Numbered from the stretch's first letter, positions 1 to 12,889 are shown. The stretch is 64,000 nt of DNA from Actinernus sp. WN-2022 (GCA_030867875.1 JAOWCC010001634.1:101845321-101909320); one strand, 5' to 3'. Notes: a model not told the origin generated them from the sequence alone. Numbers and translations: made by a program.

Positions 1-149
1 TTACTGTTCGACATTTCGGTCTGCTGGCATTCTGGCAAAGGTTCATCCCGGAAACTAAAGTCACTGGGGAAGGAAGTATGTTATTGAGTTTATTTGTCGA
101 CAAAAAATATTTCTCAGGGTATGAAATCTCTTATTTAGTATCGGGTGTC

Positions 150-325
150 TAGATAACGAAGACCTAGAAAACGAAGACCGAAGATCGAAGACCCTAGATA
201 ACGAAGACTCAAAAACGAAGACCCTAGATAACGAAGATCTAAAAACGAAGACCCACCTAGATAACGAAGATCTAAAAACGAAGACCCTAGATAACGAAGA
301 CCAGAAAACGAAGACCCCCCTAGAT
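150..325. repeat. Minisatellite, ~30-bp unit
   Basis: Five to six imperfect tandem copies of a unit containing CTAGATAACGAAGA and AAAACGAAGACC. An open frame reads through it on the minus strand as a low-complexity Ser/Phe/Val repeat, which I take as an artefact of the repeat and not a gene. Confidence 0.85.
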
Positions 326-1320
326 AAATAGTTATCTAGAATGTTCTGAATATACGAAAAGTAGTCCTCCAATCACAGACAAAAATTGTTGAGACAGTCA
401 ACAAAAATAACTATTATCTGGCAAGAAAAAATACTGGACACAAAGTTAAAACTGCTGAAGCTTTACAAACCCCCTCTCCCCCATTCAATGTTGATCGTAA
501 ATGAATTGCAGATTGAACGTGTAACAACATTGAAGGGGAAGAGAGGGTTTATTTAAAGTCGGAATGCTCTCTAAAAGCGAGCAGGGTTTCAAGTCGTCGA
601 TACTAAGTTATCATAGTAATGTTAAAAAAGCCCAAGCTATACGTTAAAATTCAAGGCTAGTTAGTAATATCGAAGGCAACATTTTAAAACTTGAAAACTC
701 TGGCCTAGCGCTTTCAAGTTCAGTTTCATACTATCGTAATCCGTTTCGAATAAGCCATTCTCTAGAGTCACTGCACTTATGAAGTAGCTTTTAGTAATGA
801 AAGTAGACCCGGTATTATTAGTTTTCAAGAAAGTGATTTTGGGGTTTTCAAACTGATGATTATATATAACCTTGGTCACGGGAATGACTATTTTGTCATT
901 CGTCTCACTTCTATCCCGAATTCTGCTTATAGTTGATTCACCTGCATATAACTCTTTGCTGCAAATATTTTTCTGAGCATGCGCATTATTTACCGATCAA
1001 ACACGGCAGCTCGACTTGCAGAGCAGTTGGAGGCTCAAATTTACAGTTTCGAAACCCTCGAGGTAAAGATATATTTGTCGAATGCTAAAACAACAAGAGC
1101 CTCCTTTGTGGCTAAACCCAGACAGGTTTACGTCTTGATCGCTGCATGTGTGGAGTGACTTTTCGAAACCAAATCTAATCGCTACCTAACCTGGGGCGGA
1201 TCCAGGGAGGGTTCGGGGGTTACATTGAACACCCCTTTCTCTCGTTCGCATACAAAAGATATCGTATATCGAGAGCGAGAGGAACGGTTTAGGGAGGAGG
1301 GAGAAACGGCTGAAAATAAC
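326..1320. other. No recognisable gene
   Basis: AT-rich sequence with only short chance open frames. There is a short inverted echo around 470-545 (CCCCTCTCCCCCATTCAATGTT against AACATTGAAGGGGAAGAG), probably an old MITE scar. I recognise nothing else. Confidence 0.5.
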
Positions 1321-2180
1321 TATGCGTCATTGGTAACTTACAGAGCTCGTTAAGTAGAGCATGGCGTGATGTGGAGAACTGGGCAAATACCAACAAATTG
1401 CCTCTGAATGAAAAAGACCTCTTAATTACTGGCAAGCGTTGCTACGAAGATAGCTCCCGAAGACCAACAGCTTGGTTTAGCTACAGCAAATGGCAATATT
1501 CTCGAACAAGTTGAGTCGGCGCGGTTACTAGGTTTAGAGTCGACAGTGAGCTGACTTTCTCTTGTCATGTCGACAAACTGTGTAAAACTGAAGCTATCAC
1601 AGAGAATCGTAGTCCTAAACAAGATAAAGTATTGTCTACCATTCAAACAGAGAATATTATATTACATTGCAATGGTTAGACCTATTATGAATTACGTTAA
1701 TTGCAGTCAGAAAATTTAACGAGAATCCTAAGATTGCAGAGCCTAGATCATCTTCTGTATCGTTATTCAATAAGTTGCAATGGTTGCCGTTTTACAACGA
1801 GGCCAAGATAGCTAAATGTTCCCTAGTTTATAAACGAACTATGCACAGTGTTCCCGATTATCTAATGGAAAGTCTTAAATTGAACAGTGATGTCCATGAA
1901 AGAAATATTGCAACTAGTACTATAACTTTAATTGTTTCCAGATATGATCCTTTAATGTAACGGCCGTACAACTGTGGAACAGTTTAACACGTGATGTATA
2001 AAAGCAGCCAACTTTCAAAGCTTTTAAAAGTGCCCTCCGTAAACAATACTTTAAAGATCAGCTATCTCTAGCTCATTTTAAATCGTAGGCGTAGTATTTA
2101 TCAATAGTTATCTCTAGTTTTTGTTTTGTTTTTAATCAATTTTTAGATGTTCTAGTGTATTTATATATATATTTATATAA
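1320..2180 (+). pseudogene. LINE 3'-end fragment (reverse transcriptase C-terminus), broken
   Basis: Broken pieces read as the distal part of a non-LTR retrotransposon reverse transcriptase: a stretch resembling the region after the catalytic domain (NWANTNKLPLNEKD, then VRPIMNYVNC), followed at 1775-1960 by LQWLPFYNEAKIAKCSLVYK and HSVPDYL, the conserved C-terminal part seen in CR1/L2-like LINEs. Stops and frame changes separate the pieces, so it is dead. The tail after 2090 is AT-rich with TATATATTTATA runs, like a LINE 3' UTR. Family assignment is from motif recognition only. Confidence 0.6.
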
Positions 2181-2979
2181 TATAATTTATATAATTTATA
2201 TATTCTTAGCTTGAGGGCCACAAGTTTATTAGTGCATGTTATACACTATTTAGTACTAACCCTCGTAAAATCTTTATTAGGGAGGCGGAAGAAATGTCCA
2301 GAAAAACTAGGGAGGCAGGCCTGGATCCACCCATGCTAATCCAATCTTGGGTAGCATGTGACGTCATCAAAAACCTAAAATATAAACTATAGGTCCTACT
2401 AAGCTGTTCTTTGTATATATTCTAGATATCGATAATAAACGTCTACACAGAAAATTTCGCGTCGAAACGGTGTTATGGATCCGGAGTAAAAAATTGCCAT
2501 TGGCCCACAGCTCCGTTACGAAATATTCTAATGTTCCAAAATTTAGGTTATTAGTGAATTTAATAGCCGCATACATGGGCTGAGGTGAAGACGGTCACCA
2601 GAGGCTCATTCTGCTCGCTACACCGTGCCGATGAGCCCTAATAAGGACGACACAGCTGTCTACGGTTGCATTTTAGTTTTGAGCGCTTCTTATGTGAAGT
2701 TCAGCTAACCGTAGTGCTATGTGAAAGAGTTTGCTCGGCTTTTATAGAGCTTTCATAGCTCTGGCCGTTTTATATTTAGTTACAAGGACCAAAATGTTTT
2801 ATTCAATTTCATCAGTCAATGCAAACTAATTTTGCGATCGAGATCATGACGATGAAAACCACTAATTGCGGTACTTTGTTGGAAGGGAGGGAAATCAAGA
2901 GAGGTGAGGTAAGAGAACTAATTCCCACGCCCCATGATAATTATATGAAATCTATTTTTAGTTTCACAAAACGCGATGT
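2181..2979. other. No recognisable gene
   Basis: Moderately AT-rich sequence with short open frames that lack any motif I know. It joins directly onto the MITE that follows. Confidence 0.45.
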
Positions 2980-3117
2980 AAGACCCCGTCCACACGTATC
3001 CGTTTTCGTAGCGTTTTCGTATTGTTTCAGGTAATTAGACCATTGTTTTCTATTCCCTTGAGGACGGAGAACAATACAAAAACGATACGAAAACGGATAC
3101 GTGTGGACGGGGTCTAA
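2980..3117. mobile_element. MITE-like hairpin element
   Basis: Terminal inverted repeats of about 45 bp beginning AGACCCCGTCCACACGTATC and ending in its complement, separated by a short loop. TA dinucleotides flank both ends. There is no coding capacity. Size and terminal palindrome fit a miniature inverted-repeat transposable element. Confidence 0.85.
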
Positions 3118-3895
3118 GTTATCATTTATCTCGTTCTGGTAGGCTACTCTCGTTAGTTACCAATTGTTTATATCCTCTGGATCCTCATAGCCAATCAAAT
3201 GTCAATCTTGCTTAAAATAACCAGGCTGTGTCCTGTTTATCTAAAAACAGATTTAAAATAATTATCATTGGAAAAGACCCATCTGAAACTCGGAGCCATT
3301 CATATATACAAAGCTCCATAAGCACGGATGGCATGTGTTTGAAAAGCATTCGCATGACGTCACAGTAGTGTTCGGATCTGAACACGATAAACAAAGAGAC
3401 TAAAATCAAAGACTACATTTGAGTTTCGTTAACTTTATTTTAGTATTTCGAGCATAACTGAGATCCCACCACACGGGTACGTTTTCTAAAATCTTCGTTT
3501 TAATCAGTTTAGAGGAAAACGCATGAATGATTTTCGTATCGTTTTTAGCCGTCCACATAACATTAAAAAAGATCGGCAGAAACGCTAAGCATGTGAAGAC
3601 AGGATATTTGGAATATTTTAATTTACATCACTCAAGCGTTTTCAAACGCATTAAAAATTTGCAAGGACCAAACAGACGAAGTAGAAGGACCTGATGCTCT
3701 AAATCAGCAAACTTGTATAATATAATATTATTAATATATTAAAGCTTATATAGCGCTTATAACAAATAGATCTATTAGCGCTTTACATTGGTCTAAAAAT
3801 ACATTGGTCATAAAATTTACATATCAATAACAAAATCTGAAATCTATAACTTAATTCATATAAATAACTAACAAAATATCCCCACCCTACACGTT
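3118..3895. other. No recognisable gene; LINE 3' UTR-like end
   Basis: No supported gene. The part from about 3700 (TATAATATAATATTATTAATAT, repeated AGCGCTT) precedes a minus-strand LINE C-terminal fragment and is probably its 3' untranslated region. Confidence 0.4.
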
Positions 3896-3896
3896 A

Positions 3897-4154
3897 TTTG
3901 CTGTTTTAAACAAGTGTGTCTTCAGTTTGCTCTCAAGTAAATTTAGAAGCATTATCACATCCTCTAATAGAAGCAGGTAGATTATTGGGTAGATTATTCC
4001 ATAGCCTAGGTCTACAAACAGAAAAAGCTCTACTACCATAGCTATTTACATTAAATCTAGGTTCCTTAAGTAGGTTAGCTTTTGAAGATCTAAGGTTTCT
4101 GCCAGGGACATAATGACTGATATATCCATGACATATTGCGGAGCCAGTGGCCAT
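3897..4154 (-). pseudogene. LINE C-terminal fragment
   Basis: The minus strand encodes YVPGRNLRSSKANLL, then SYGSRAFSVCRPRLWNNLP and IRGCDNASKF, the typical C-terminal end of CR1/L2-type LINE ORF2 proteins. It is a 5'-truncated copy of fewer than 90 codons with no catalytic motifs. The same polypeptide tail is usual in LINEs of corals and anemones (from memory, not searched). Confidence 0.7.
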
Positions 4155-4169
4155 GTAGTGCTTTAAATG

Positions 4170-4289
4170 TCATTCAAAAACTCATGAATAATTAATGAGC
4201 ATTTTGTCCAATCAGATGAAGCAAATCAGTCACGTGCATGCTCCTTTATACCTGATAAAATCTCATCATTCTAAAAAGCCCGGGGAGGG
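4170..4289. repeat. Copy 1 (first part) of tandemly duplicated host segment
   Basis: Nearly identical to 11369-11485: both start near AAAAACTCATGAATAATTAATGAGC and run through CAGTCACGTGCATGC to a CCCG(G/C)GGAGGG stretch. Here the sequence is cut after CCCGGGGAGGG by a 4.4-kb transposon and resumes at 8735. Copy 2 is uninterrupted and shows the original site. Confidence 0.85.
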
Positions 4290-7200
4290 CAAATTTTTTT
4301 TTTGGGCCCCAGTTCAGATCAATGAGCAACTTTACCATGAGGCCTTGCGCGCCCAATCCAAGATGGCGGACAAAGATGGCGGACTTGGGGAAAGGAAATT
4401 GTTCTCGGGGTGGTGCTAGTAAAATTTTGACAACAGCGTTGACGTAATTCAAGAGACCACGTGATGTTGCCATAATAAAGGGAGGAGTGGGTCAGTAACA
4501 AATAATACGCAGTGGGTGGCTGGCGGCAACTTTGTAGTTCATGTTTCATTTTCGCGGAAGATTACGAATTCGGCAGCGGCTTTTGCGCGGATCGTGGGAT
4601 TTTCAGTATTCTTTAATACTATTAAACCTGGATTTTTCTAACCGCTGGAGCCGAATAAGGGTTTGAAAAATCTCGACAACTCTTGTTTCCTGAACGGTGA
4701 TCATGAAAGTAAGTGCAATTCAGTACTTGCTCGTAAGCGTTTATACCTTTGAGACATTTTTCCGTAGTTTCCGGACATATATTCGAAATTTAGCTGCAAG
4801 TTGATGAAAGGTGAGAATCTTAAGTTTCCTTATTAAAAGTTGTAAGACCTTGTAATCTTTAATTACTTATTATTCTTTTCCCGATTGTGCAAAGCGATTA
4901 TTCTCTTCAGAGGGATCAATAGGATCTTCTCAAATATGAAAGGTAATAAATACCCTAATTAAGTGCTGACACAAAGTGAATGTTAAAAAACGAATTTCCC
5001 TACGTAAGGAAAAAAGGAACACAGTATATTTTATAAACATTTTGTCGTAATTTCATAAGAATTTTTTTTTTATTTGTATATTAAATATAATTAATATAAT
5101 TTTAAAAAGTATAGCACCCCCCCTCCCCCCCCCCCCCCCCTTAGTCCTTAGAATTTTTTTTACTTTTCCAATACTTTATGCAGAGTTATATAAAAAAAAA
5201 CAAATTCATATATATGTACTATGTATACATTGTTACATTTGTACCTGGTAGAGAAAGAGTAACCTGGGTATTTTGATTGTAATTTTGGGTGACTTTAACA
5301 ATTGCACTTTAAAATCATAACCCTACCCTATCCCTTCCTAGGTATGCTGATTTGTTTCAGTTAACCCCTTTCCTTAGTTGAAGTCTCATATTTCTTTACT
5401 GAGTAACAATATAATTACAATAAATATAATAAAATGTACTTACTTTAATTATTAACCAACACAGGCTTGAACCCATTATTTTGTGCCAGCCAACAAGAGG
5501 ATGTAGTCATGACCTCATGACTTCCTTCATAAATAAGCTACCCCTTGGAGCTTTTGAACTTTTCTAGTTGTGATATTGGAATTTGAAGTACATGTAAAAC
5601 TAGGTAAATTAGGTGGATTAAAGAAATAAAAAAACCCTAGCTGTAATACTGTAAAATTGTAATTGTCAGAAAACATATTAACTATTAAAACACAGTATTT
5701 TTCAAGTGTTAGTAGTAGGCCAGTCATGCATGTATGTTGCCCATTTATATATAATATTATAATATACTGAGCACACACTTACATGCATTTTAAATTTAAA
5801 AGTTGTGTTAAATATTAATGATCAATTCATTGGTAATTAATCAAATTGTTGTTTTATTTCCTATTACTGCCTGTGGTATTTTACATACATTTAGCAATTT
5901 ATTTTGTTTCCCTTAGTTAATTATATATATATAATTGTATATAGTATGTATTTGCTCCCTTAATTAATATCATTAAGTAAATCAGGTATACCTGAGGTCT
6001 TGACATGCATGCATGTGCATTATTATTTATAGATTATATACTCTGATAACACTATTATTTATTAAAGCTTAATTGACTAATTAATCAGAAGGTTGTGCAC
6101 TAGCTGTTTATTGTAGAAAAAAACTTTAATCACAGCCAAAAATTATTGTAAATGTGAGTGTTTCAAAAGCGAATAAAAATGCATTCTGAGCTAGCTTTTA
6201 TATAACAATTAGTGTGCTAGTATATATATAATTTTATGTAAATGGCAACAATTACAAATAATTGGTATAGCCTTAATTCAAACTGCTTCTAAACACTTGA
6301 AAAATACTGTTAGGTTTTCTGATAAAACAAACAAAATTGGAACCCAAGAATTACAGGGTTCTTTTTATTCCTTTAGGCTGTATTCATAATGTTTATACCT
6401 GACAGGGGGAGGGGGGCAGGTGATTTTTAAGGGGATCCCTGAATTTGTTTTAACAGGCTTTAGAAGGGGGAATATTAAAATTTATTTATGAAAGGTTGGG
6501 TGGATTAATGTAATTTTTTTAATGTTTGTCAAACAAAGACCTACGTATTTACACTTAAAATGGTACGTGCACAGAATGGCTAATTAATGCCCTAAATAGA
6601 GCTAGCTTAAGAAATGCAGGAGAATGCACTTGCAATAATCTAAAATCTAAAAACCTTCCCGGTCCCCCCCAGAACACTTTTTCTTAAGGTTGCATGCAGC
6701 TAGGAATGCCTGATGTAAGGAATTAATGATAATGTTTTATATCTATTAAATGACAACATATTCTTGGAATACCATGCAGCAACAAATACTTTTTACAGAC
6801 ACCAAATTAGTGGTAGTTAATAACAGTTAATTTTATGGTTTATTCTTAGCTTTTCTTCATATTGTAGTATTAAACAGAGTTTCACGGCCCAAAATGACAG
6901 TTCTGTAAAATTATGCTTGTTAAATAATGCTAGTTTGCATATGGAAATGGCCTGGGGGGAGTGCTTGCAGGGACGGCGGTGTATTAAATTTTTGAAAGGA
7001 TGGAGGGGGGTTGCTAAAATTATTTAAATAAGCAGTTTATTCTGGGGGGAGTCATAAAAATATGACGTAATCTGAATAAATAACCTGCCCCCCTGTGGTA
7101 TAGTCATAATCAATGCAGTCTTTAATTTACTTCCAATATCACAACTGAAAAGTTCAAAAGCTGACCATGGGATAGCTAATATTTATAAAGGAAGGCATGA

Positions 7201-8734
7201 AATCATGTACATTCTCTTGTTGGCCAGGCACAAATAATGGGTTCAAGCCTGCATGTATTGGACAATAAAGAAGTATATTTTGTTGTATTTATTGCAAATA
7301 TTGTTACTGTAAAGTAGACTTCAACTCTAAGGAATTAGGGGTGGAAATGAAACAAATCAGTATAACCTAGGAAAGAGTATAGTCTTTATAAACATATAAC
7401 CTGCATAACCCTACTTTCCTTCCCCCACCCTCATAAAGAATACCAAAACCATACACAAATTCACAAGTACCCCACCTCCAATATTTTGATTGAAAATGAC
7501 CACCAAAAAAAATAAAGATTGTTGGATAACCCATAATTTCCCTGAAGAAATTTAAATTATAAATTAGTACCTTTCTCTGACCTGGTACAAATGTAAGAAA
7601 TACATACATATATATGAATGTTGTTTTATAACTCTGCAGAATGTATTGGCAAAGTAAATACGGATGGGCGAAAGTAATTGGAGGGGGGGGGGGGGGGGGG
7701 GGGATTCTGCGAGTGCTAAACAAAGGACTTTTTATTATAGTATAATTTACAAATTAAAAATAATACATTTTATTATGATATCACGACAATTTTTTTATAA
7801 AATATTCTTTGTTCCTTTTGGGGATTCTACCATTCTTCCGAAGTCGGAATCTGCCCCTGAAGTGTGTCTTCCCTTTATAAATTGAGCTACTTGCGGTCCA
7901 GAAAATATTTATTAACGCGCGAAAACGTCTCGCCAAGTTCGCGTAAATCATAAAGTCGTGAAAGGCGAACACGAAAGAGTAATGCGTTGATCGTTGTGCC
8001 TTGCATAAGGAAATTTGTTTATTTTACATTAGCACTTTATTATAGGGGTATTTATTACCTTTCATATTTGAGAAGATCCCCTTGTCCGGATCTCTCTGTA
8101 AATACCGAGATATATATAATCGCTTCGCACAACCAACAAAATTATAAAAACAAAGCCTAATGTTTTTGTATCGGGAAAAGAATCATAAGTAGTTCAAGTT
8201 TACAAGGTCTTATAATTTTTAATTAGGAAACTTAAAATTCTCAACTTTTCGATTGATGTCCGGAAACTACGCAAAAATGTCTGAACAAGTACTGAATTGC
8301 ACTGTTCAGGAAACAAGAGTTGTCGAGATTTTTCAAACCCTTATTCGGCTCCAGCGGTTAGAAAAATCCAGGTTCAATAGTATTAAAGAATACTGAAAAT
8401 CCCACGATCCCGCGCAAAAGCCGGTGCCGAATTCGTAATCTTCCGCGAAAATGAAACATGAACTACAAGTTGCCGCCAGCCACCCACTGCGTATTATTTC
8501 TTACTGACCCACTGCGTATTATTTCTTACTGACCCACTCCTCCCTTTATTATGGCAACATCACGTGGTTTCTTGAATTACGTCAACCCAGTTGTCAAAAT
8601 TGTACTAGCACCACCCCGAAAACAATTTCCTTTCCCCAAGTCCGCCATCTTTGTCCGCCATCTTGGATTGGGCGCGCAAGGCCTCATGGTAAAGTTGTTC
8701 ATTGATCTGAACTGGGGCCCAAAAAAAAAATTTG
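4290..8734. mobile_element. Long-inverted-repeat (foldback-type) DNA transposon, non-autonomous
   Basis: The two ends are mirror images starting CAAATTTTTTTTTTGGGCCCC and continuing for over 1 kb: left arm about 4290-5600, right arm about 7128-8734. Matching landmarks include the motif around GCCGAATAAGGGTTTG, the C-tract at 5118-5140 against the G-tract at 7680-7703, and GGCTTGAACCCATTATTTTGTGCC at 5464 against its complement near 7230. The insertion is flanked by a direct repeat CCCGGGGAGGG (4279-4289 and 8735-8745; 9 to 11 bp depending on how the terminal G/C bases are assigned), a length typical of Mutator-like elements. I see no intact transposase; the 1.5-kb centre is AT-rich. Confidence 0.8.
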
Positions 8735-8755
8735 CCCGGGGAGGGCTTTGATTTC

Positions 8756-10348
8756 GGGTGTTTGTAAAACGCGGATACGGATGGCGGATGACGGATGGCG
8801 GATGGCGGATGACGGATGGCGGATGGCGGATATGTTAAAATATATGGAAAAAATATATTTGGTTGAGCAGCTCTGGTTTTGATTCTACGCGTTTTGTGTG
8901 CTTCACTCGGGATGTATACATAAAAAATATCAGCTAGCGTACCGAATTATGTTATTACGTGTTGATATTTTCTCCATTTTCTCCTCCGATTAGTCTTTCT
9001 TGCTTTCGGCACAGCAGTGCAAACCCTGCTAGCAGAACCCTCTCTCATGCGCCACGGTATCTGGATTTCCATTGGCCAAGAAAAACGAGACAGTAAACAT
9101 TGTAGATTTCCTATTGTTAACGGCAAGAGGGCGTGGGAAAAATAAAATAAATTTCCTTCGTCGAGCGTGATGTTGCTTTCATTGAGGTTTGACACAGCTG
9201 CTTTTAACGCTACTTCGAACTCGCTCACGCTCATGTTCACTCCAAAAACAGATGACATCTTGAAACTGCAGATTCTAGACTGGGCAGTGTTTTACAGTTA
9301 ATTTCACAAAACTTTGGCCGCGCGGATTGCCAAGTTCGTTTGGAACTTGGGAACTATTTTCCGAAGTACGCAAATTACTTTTGTACCTGTCAATCAAATT
9401 GTGATCTTCCAACTACTGAACTTTGGAACTTCGGTCTGAACTTCACAACAAAGTTCGATCCCATTTTATTATGGAATATTCTCTGTAACCCGGCTCACAA
9501 GCACTACTGTAGTACTGAGTGAGACAGACGAACTAAAAGGCTGGATGGGAAATTAGACGATGATACATTTTTGCTTAAATTATAAAATGGGATCGAACTT
9601 CACCGCCAACTTCTCAACTTCGTGAGCAACTTTGTTGTGAAGTTCTGACCGAAGTTCCAAGATCACAATTTGATTGACAGGTACAAAAGTAATTTGCGTA
9701 CTTCGGAAAATAGTTCCCAAGTTCCAAACGAACTTGGCAATCCGCGCGGCCAAAGTTTTGTAAAATTAACTGTAAAACACTGCCCAGTCTAGAATCTGCA
9801 GTTTCAAGATGTCATCTGTTTTTGGAGTGAACATGAGCGTGAGCGAGTTCGAAGTAGCGTTAAAAGCAGCTGTGTCAAACCTCAAGGAAAGCAACATCAC
9901 TCTCGACGAAGGAAATTTATTTTATTTTTCCCACGCCTTCTCTTGCCGTTAACAATAGGAAATCTACAATGTTTACTGTCTCGTTTTTCTTGGCCAATGG
10001 AAATCCAGATACCGTGGCGCATGAGAGAGGGTAAGAGAAAAGAACCTCTGCTAGCAGGGTTTGCACTGCTGTGCCGAAAGCAAGAAAGACTAATCGGAGG
10101 AGAAAATGGAGAAAATATCAACACGTAATAACATAATTCGGTACGCTAGCTGATATTTTTTATGTATACATCCCGAGTGAAGCACACAAAACGCGTAGAA
10201 TCAAAACCAGAGCTGCTCAACCAAATATATTTTTTCCATATATTTTAACATATCCGCCATCCGTCATCCGCCATCCGCCATCCGCCATCCGCCATCCGCC
10301 ATCCGCCATCCGTCATCCGCCATCCGTATCCGCGTTTTACAAACACCC
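8756..10348. mobile_element. Foldback/Mutator-like element with subterminal repeats and 9-bp target duplication
   Basis: The ends read GGGTGTTTGTAAAACGCGG and its complement. A perfect 9-bp direct repeat TTTGATTTC (8747-8755 and 10349-10357) brackets them. Each end carries tandem copies of CGGATGGCGGATGA-type units, and the arms (about 8756-9473 and 9579-10348) are nearly identical inverted copies around a ~100-bp centre. A long TIR, subterminal tandem repeats and a 9-bp duplication point to the Mutator/Foldback group. It inserted 11 bp beyond the end of the previous transposon, giving a datable nest. Confidence 0.88.
8947..9258 (-). CDS. 103-codon open frame inside foldback arm, possible captured host sequence
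   Basis: The frame begins MSSVFGVNMSVSEFEVALK and ends in a basic stretch (KARKTNRRRKWRKYQ). I recognise no family. The mirror copy in the other arm (from 9809) has small indels that break the same frame, so at most this arm retains it. Non-TE-like amino-acid composition inside a Mutator-like element is what a captured exon would look like, but chance cannot be excluded. Confidence 0.3.
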   Translation of the reverse strand: MSSVFGVNMSVSEFEVALKAAVSNLNESNITLDEGNLFYFSHALLPLTIGNLQCLLSRFSWPMEIQIPWRMREGSASRVCTAVPKARKTNRRRKWRKYQHVIT

Positions 10349-10357
10349 TTTGATTTC

Positions 10358-10860
10358 GGTACCAGGGGAATATGGGGTACAAAGATATTACAAAAGAATG
10401 CAAATTAGGATGAAGACTTTATATCAAGAATACCAATGAACATGAAATTTTATATAAAGTTTCATCCTAATTAAGAATTCACTGATAAAGACCCAAAGAT
10501 AGCAAAAAGTGCACGGAACATAAGGTACCTAGATAATAAATTTTGCACTAAATTTACTAATATCAGCAGACTACCGAGATACACAGATAATATTTTTAAA
10601 ATGAAGTTATCCAACTACCATTACTTGTTTACCGAGCCACTGTTTAGTTTAATTATTAAAACCAAACTCAAAGCCGTAAAATAATAAAAACATGCATTAA
10701 ACTTACATATTTTGTGCCGGAGCCAAAAATTTAGAGTCTGCCGTCATGTCAGTCACATCGCTTTCCAAGTCTTGAACTTTATCGAGGTAAACTACGACAC
10801 CAAATCCTTCAAGTGCAGGTTATTCTTACATTGCGAAACGCCGCTTCAAACAACATAGTA
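10358..10860. repeat. Copy 1 (second part) of tandemly duplicated host segment
   Basis: The stretch from about 10400 matches 11600-12050 in the same orientation over about 450 bp, for example AAGTTTCATCCTAATTAAGAATTCAC and TTTACTAATATCAGCAGACTACC. With 4170-4289 and 8735-8746 it makes up the first copy of a duplicated unit, split by the two transposons. Confidence 0.85.
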
Positions 10861-11039
10861 TGGTAATTTATTCATGTCCTTCCTTGAGATATTCGTAATT
10901 GCCGGCGGTGATTACTCGAATATTTTGCATGGCGTTGTGAATACAAAGGTTCAATGGTTCATTAAGTAACCATTCCCTTGAGATGTGCGACTTTCTTTCA
11001 TTGCATTCTTGAAGCGTTTTTGAAGCCGTTTAAAACACT

Positions 11040-11150
11040 CACAGCACGTGTTTTATCAAGTCTAAAAATTATCGGGCTTCGCCCTCGAATTTTTAAACTT
11101 GATAAAACACTGCTGTTCGTGTTTTAAACAGTACTTATCAAACTCATTAA
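11040..11150. repeat. Hairpin-forming inverted repeat
   Basis: GTTTAAAACACTCACAGCACGTG...GATAAAACACTGCTG...GTTTTAAAC forms an imperfect stem around a short CG-containing centre (GGGCTTCGCCC). A related structure recurs at 12890-13015. Probably MITE-derived. Confidence 0.6.
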
Positions 11151-11368
11151 TAATTCATGAAGCAAACACAAAGGAAATCAATGAGCGTGGAGGGAGGGAT
11201 CTGTAAATCTGATACAGATTTCGTCCTGATTTACATAAACTTTGGCTTCGATTTTCTCGGCCAAAATAAGTCGTATCGCCAAAATAACTGAAAACATGAC
11301 ACTCTTCATCTAGACGTTTGATAAGTAAAATAAAGAATTCGCGTCCGATCTTTCTTTTTCTAACATTT

Positions 11369-12080
11369 CAAAAACTCATGAATAATTAATGAGCATGTTG
11401 TCCAATCAAATGAAGCAAATCAGTCACGTGCATGCCCCTTTATACCTGATAAAATCTCATCATTCTAAAAAGCCCGCGGAGGGATTTGAATTCTGTCCCA
11501 GGGGGAAACGGGTTAATGATTGAGACAATTATGGATAAGCACCTTGCAACTCTTGGCATTTCTATTCATGTTTCAGCTTTCTCATTGAATTGCTAAATAG
11601 GATGAACGTTTTATATAAAGAATACTAATGAACATGGAAATATATATAAAGTTTCATCCTAATTAAGAATTCACTGATAAAAACCCAAAGATAGCAAAAA
11701 GTACACGGAACATAAGGTACCTAGATAATAAATTTGCACTAAATTTACTAATATCAGCAGACTACCAAGATACACAGATAATATTTTTCAAATGAAGTTA
11801 TCCAACTACCATTAAGTGTTTACCGAGCCACTGTTTAGTTCCAATTATTAAACCAAACTCAAAGCCGTAAAATAATAAAAACGTGCATTAAACTTACAAA
11901 CATCCTCTTCATATTTTGTGCCGTAGTCAAACATTTAGAGTCTGCCGTCATGTCAGTCACATCGCTTTCCAAGTCTTGAACTTTATCGATGTCAACCACG
12001 ATACCAAAATCCTTCAAGTGCAGCTTCTTGCCCAAGCATTGCGAAACACGTTTTACAACAACATCCAATTTTCTCGCTTT
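11369..12080. repeat. Copy 2 of tandemly duplicated host segment (uninterrupted)
   Basis: Repeats 4170-4289 plus 10358-10860 in the same order, with about 85-90 percent identity by eye. It includes GTCTGCCGTCATGTCAGTCACATC near 11940, also present near 10735. No gene is recognisable; short open frames overlap on both strands. It is the reference for the two insertions in copy 1. Confidence 0.8.
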
Positions 12081-12626
12081 CTGATTAGCTCTCCGCTATA
12101 TGCACAATAAGTACATACAATGAAAATGACGTCACTCGCAAGCTGTGGTAGCTTTGCAAAGTGCTTTCCCGGGGAAGTTTGTGAATTCAAATGGTGTTAA
12201 CTTCGCTTCCAAAAACAAGAAAGTGAGGATTTCACAAGCATTTTATTACTAGGAGAAGTTAATCGGTGAGTCAAACTTCTTTGTAGTGTGCCATTTGGCA
12301 AAATGAGAGTTTTCTCTTGAGTGGAGAAAGTTTCGGCGAATTTGTAATCAGACTTTGTGACTAGACTAGTTCTCTCACAGCTCAGAAGTTTTGAATTATA
12401 TAACAATAACTTTTCTGATCTAGAAAAAAAACAAGAAAGGATTTCACATGCATTCCATCAATTACAGAAGTTAATCGGTGAACTAAATTGCCATTTGTCT
12501 AAGAAAGCTTTCTCTCGGCAACGGTAATTAGGTGAAGTGTTTACGTTTTGACTTTCAATGGCCTTTTTCGACTCGAAAGCAGTTTATTACGCATTCATTT
12601 GAAGCTATAAGTGCTTCGTCGTTGTA

Positions 12627-12822
12627 AAAAAACAAATCGCACACATTTTGCCATTGTCTGAACTCGTATTGATCATAGAAATTACGCCGTAAAATGTCCA
12701 AAACTTTGCAGTGAAACAACTCGCTACGCTCGTTGTTCCACTTGAGTTTTGAACATTTTATGACGCCATTTCTATGATCAATACGAGTTCAGACAATGGC
12801 AAAATGTGTGCGATTTGTTAAC
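12627..12822. mobile_element. MITE-like hairpin element
   Basis: CAAATCGCACACATTTTGCC...TATTGATCATAGAAATTACG pairs with its inverted copy ending ATGTGTGCGATTTG, with about 75-bp arms and a short centre containing ACGCTCGTTG. No coding capacity. Confidence 0.8.
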
Positions 12823-12889
12823 TTCAAACAACATAGTATGGTAATTTCTTCATGTCATTCCATCGCGTTGTGAATACAAAGGTTTAGAC

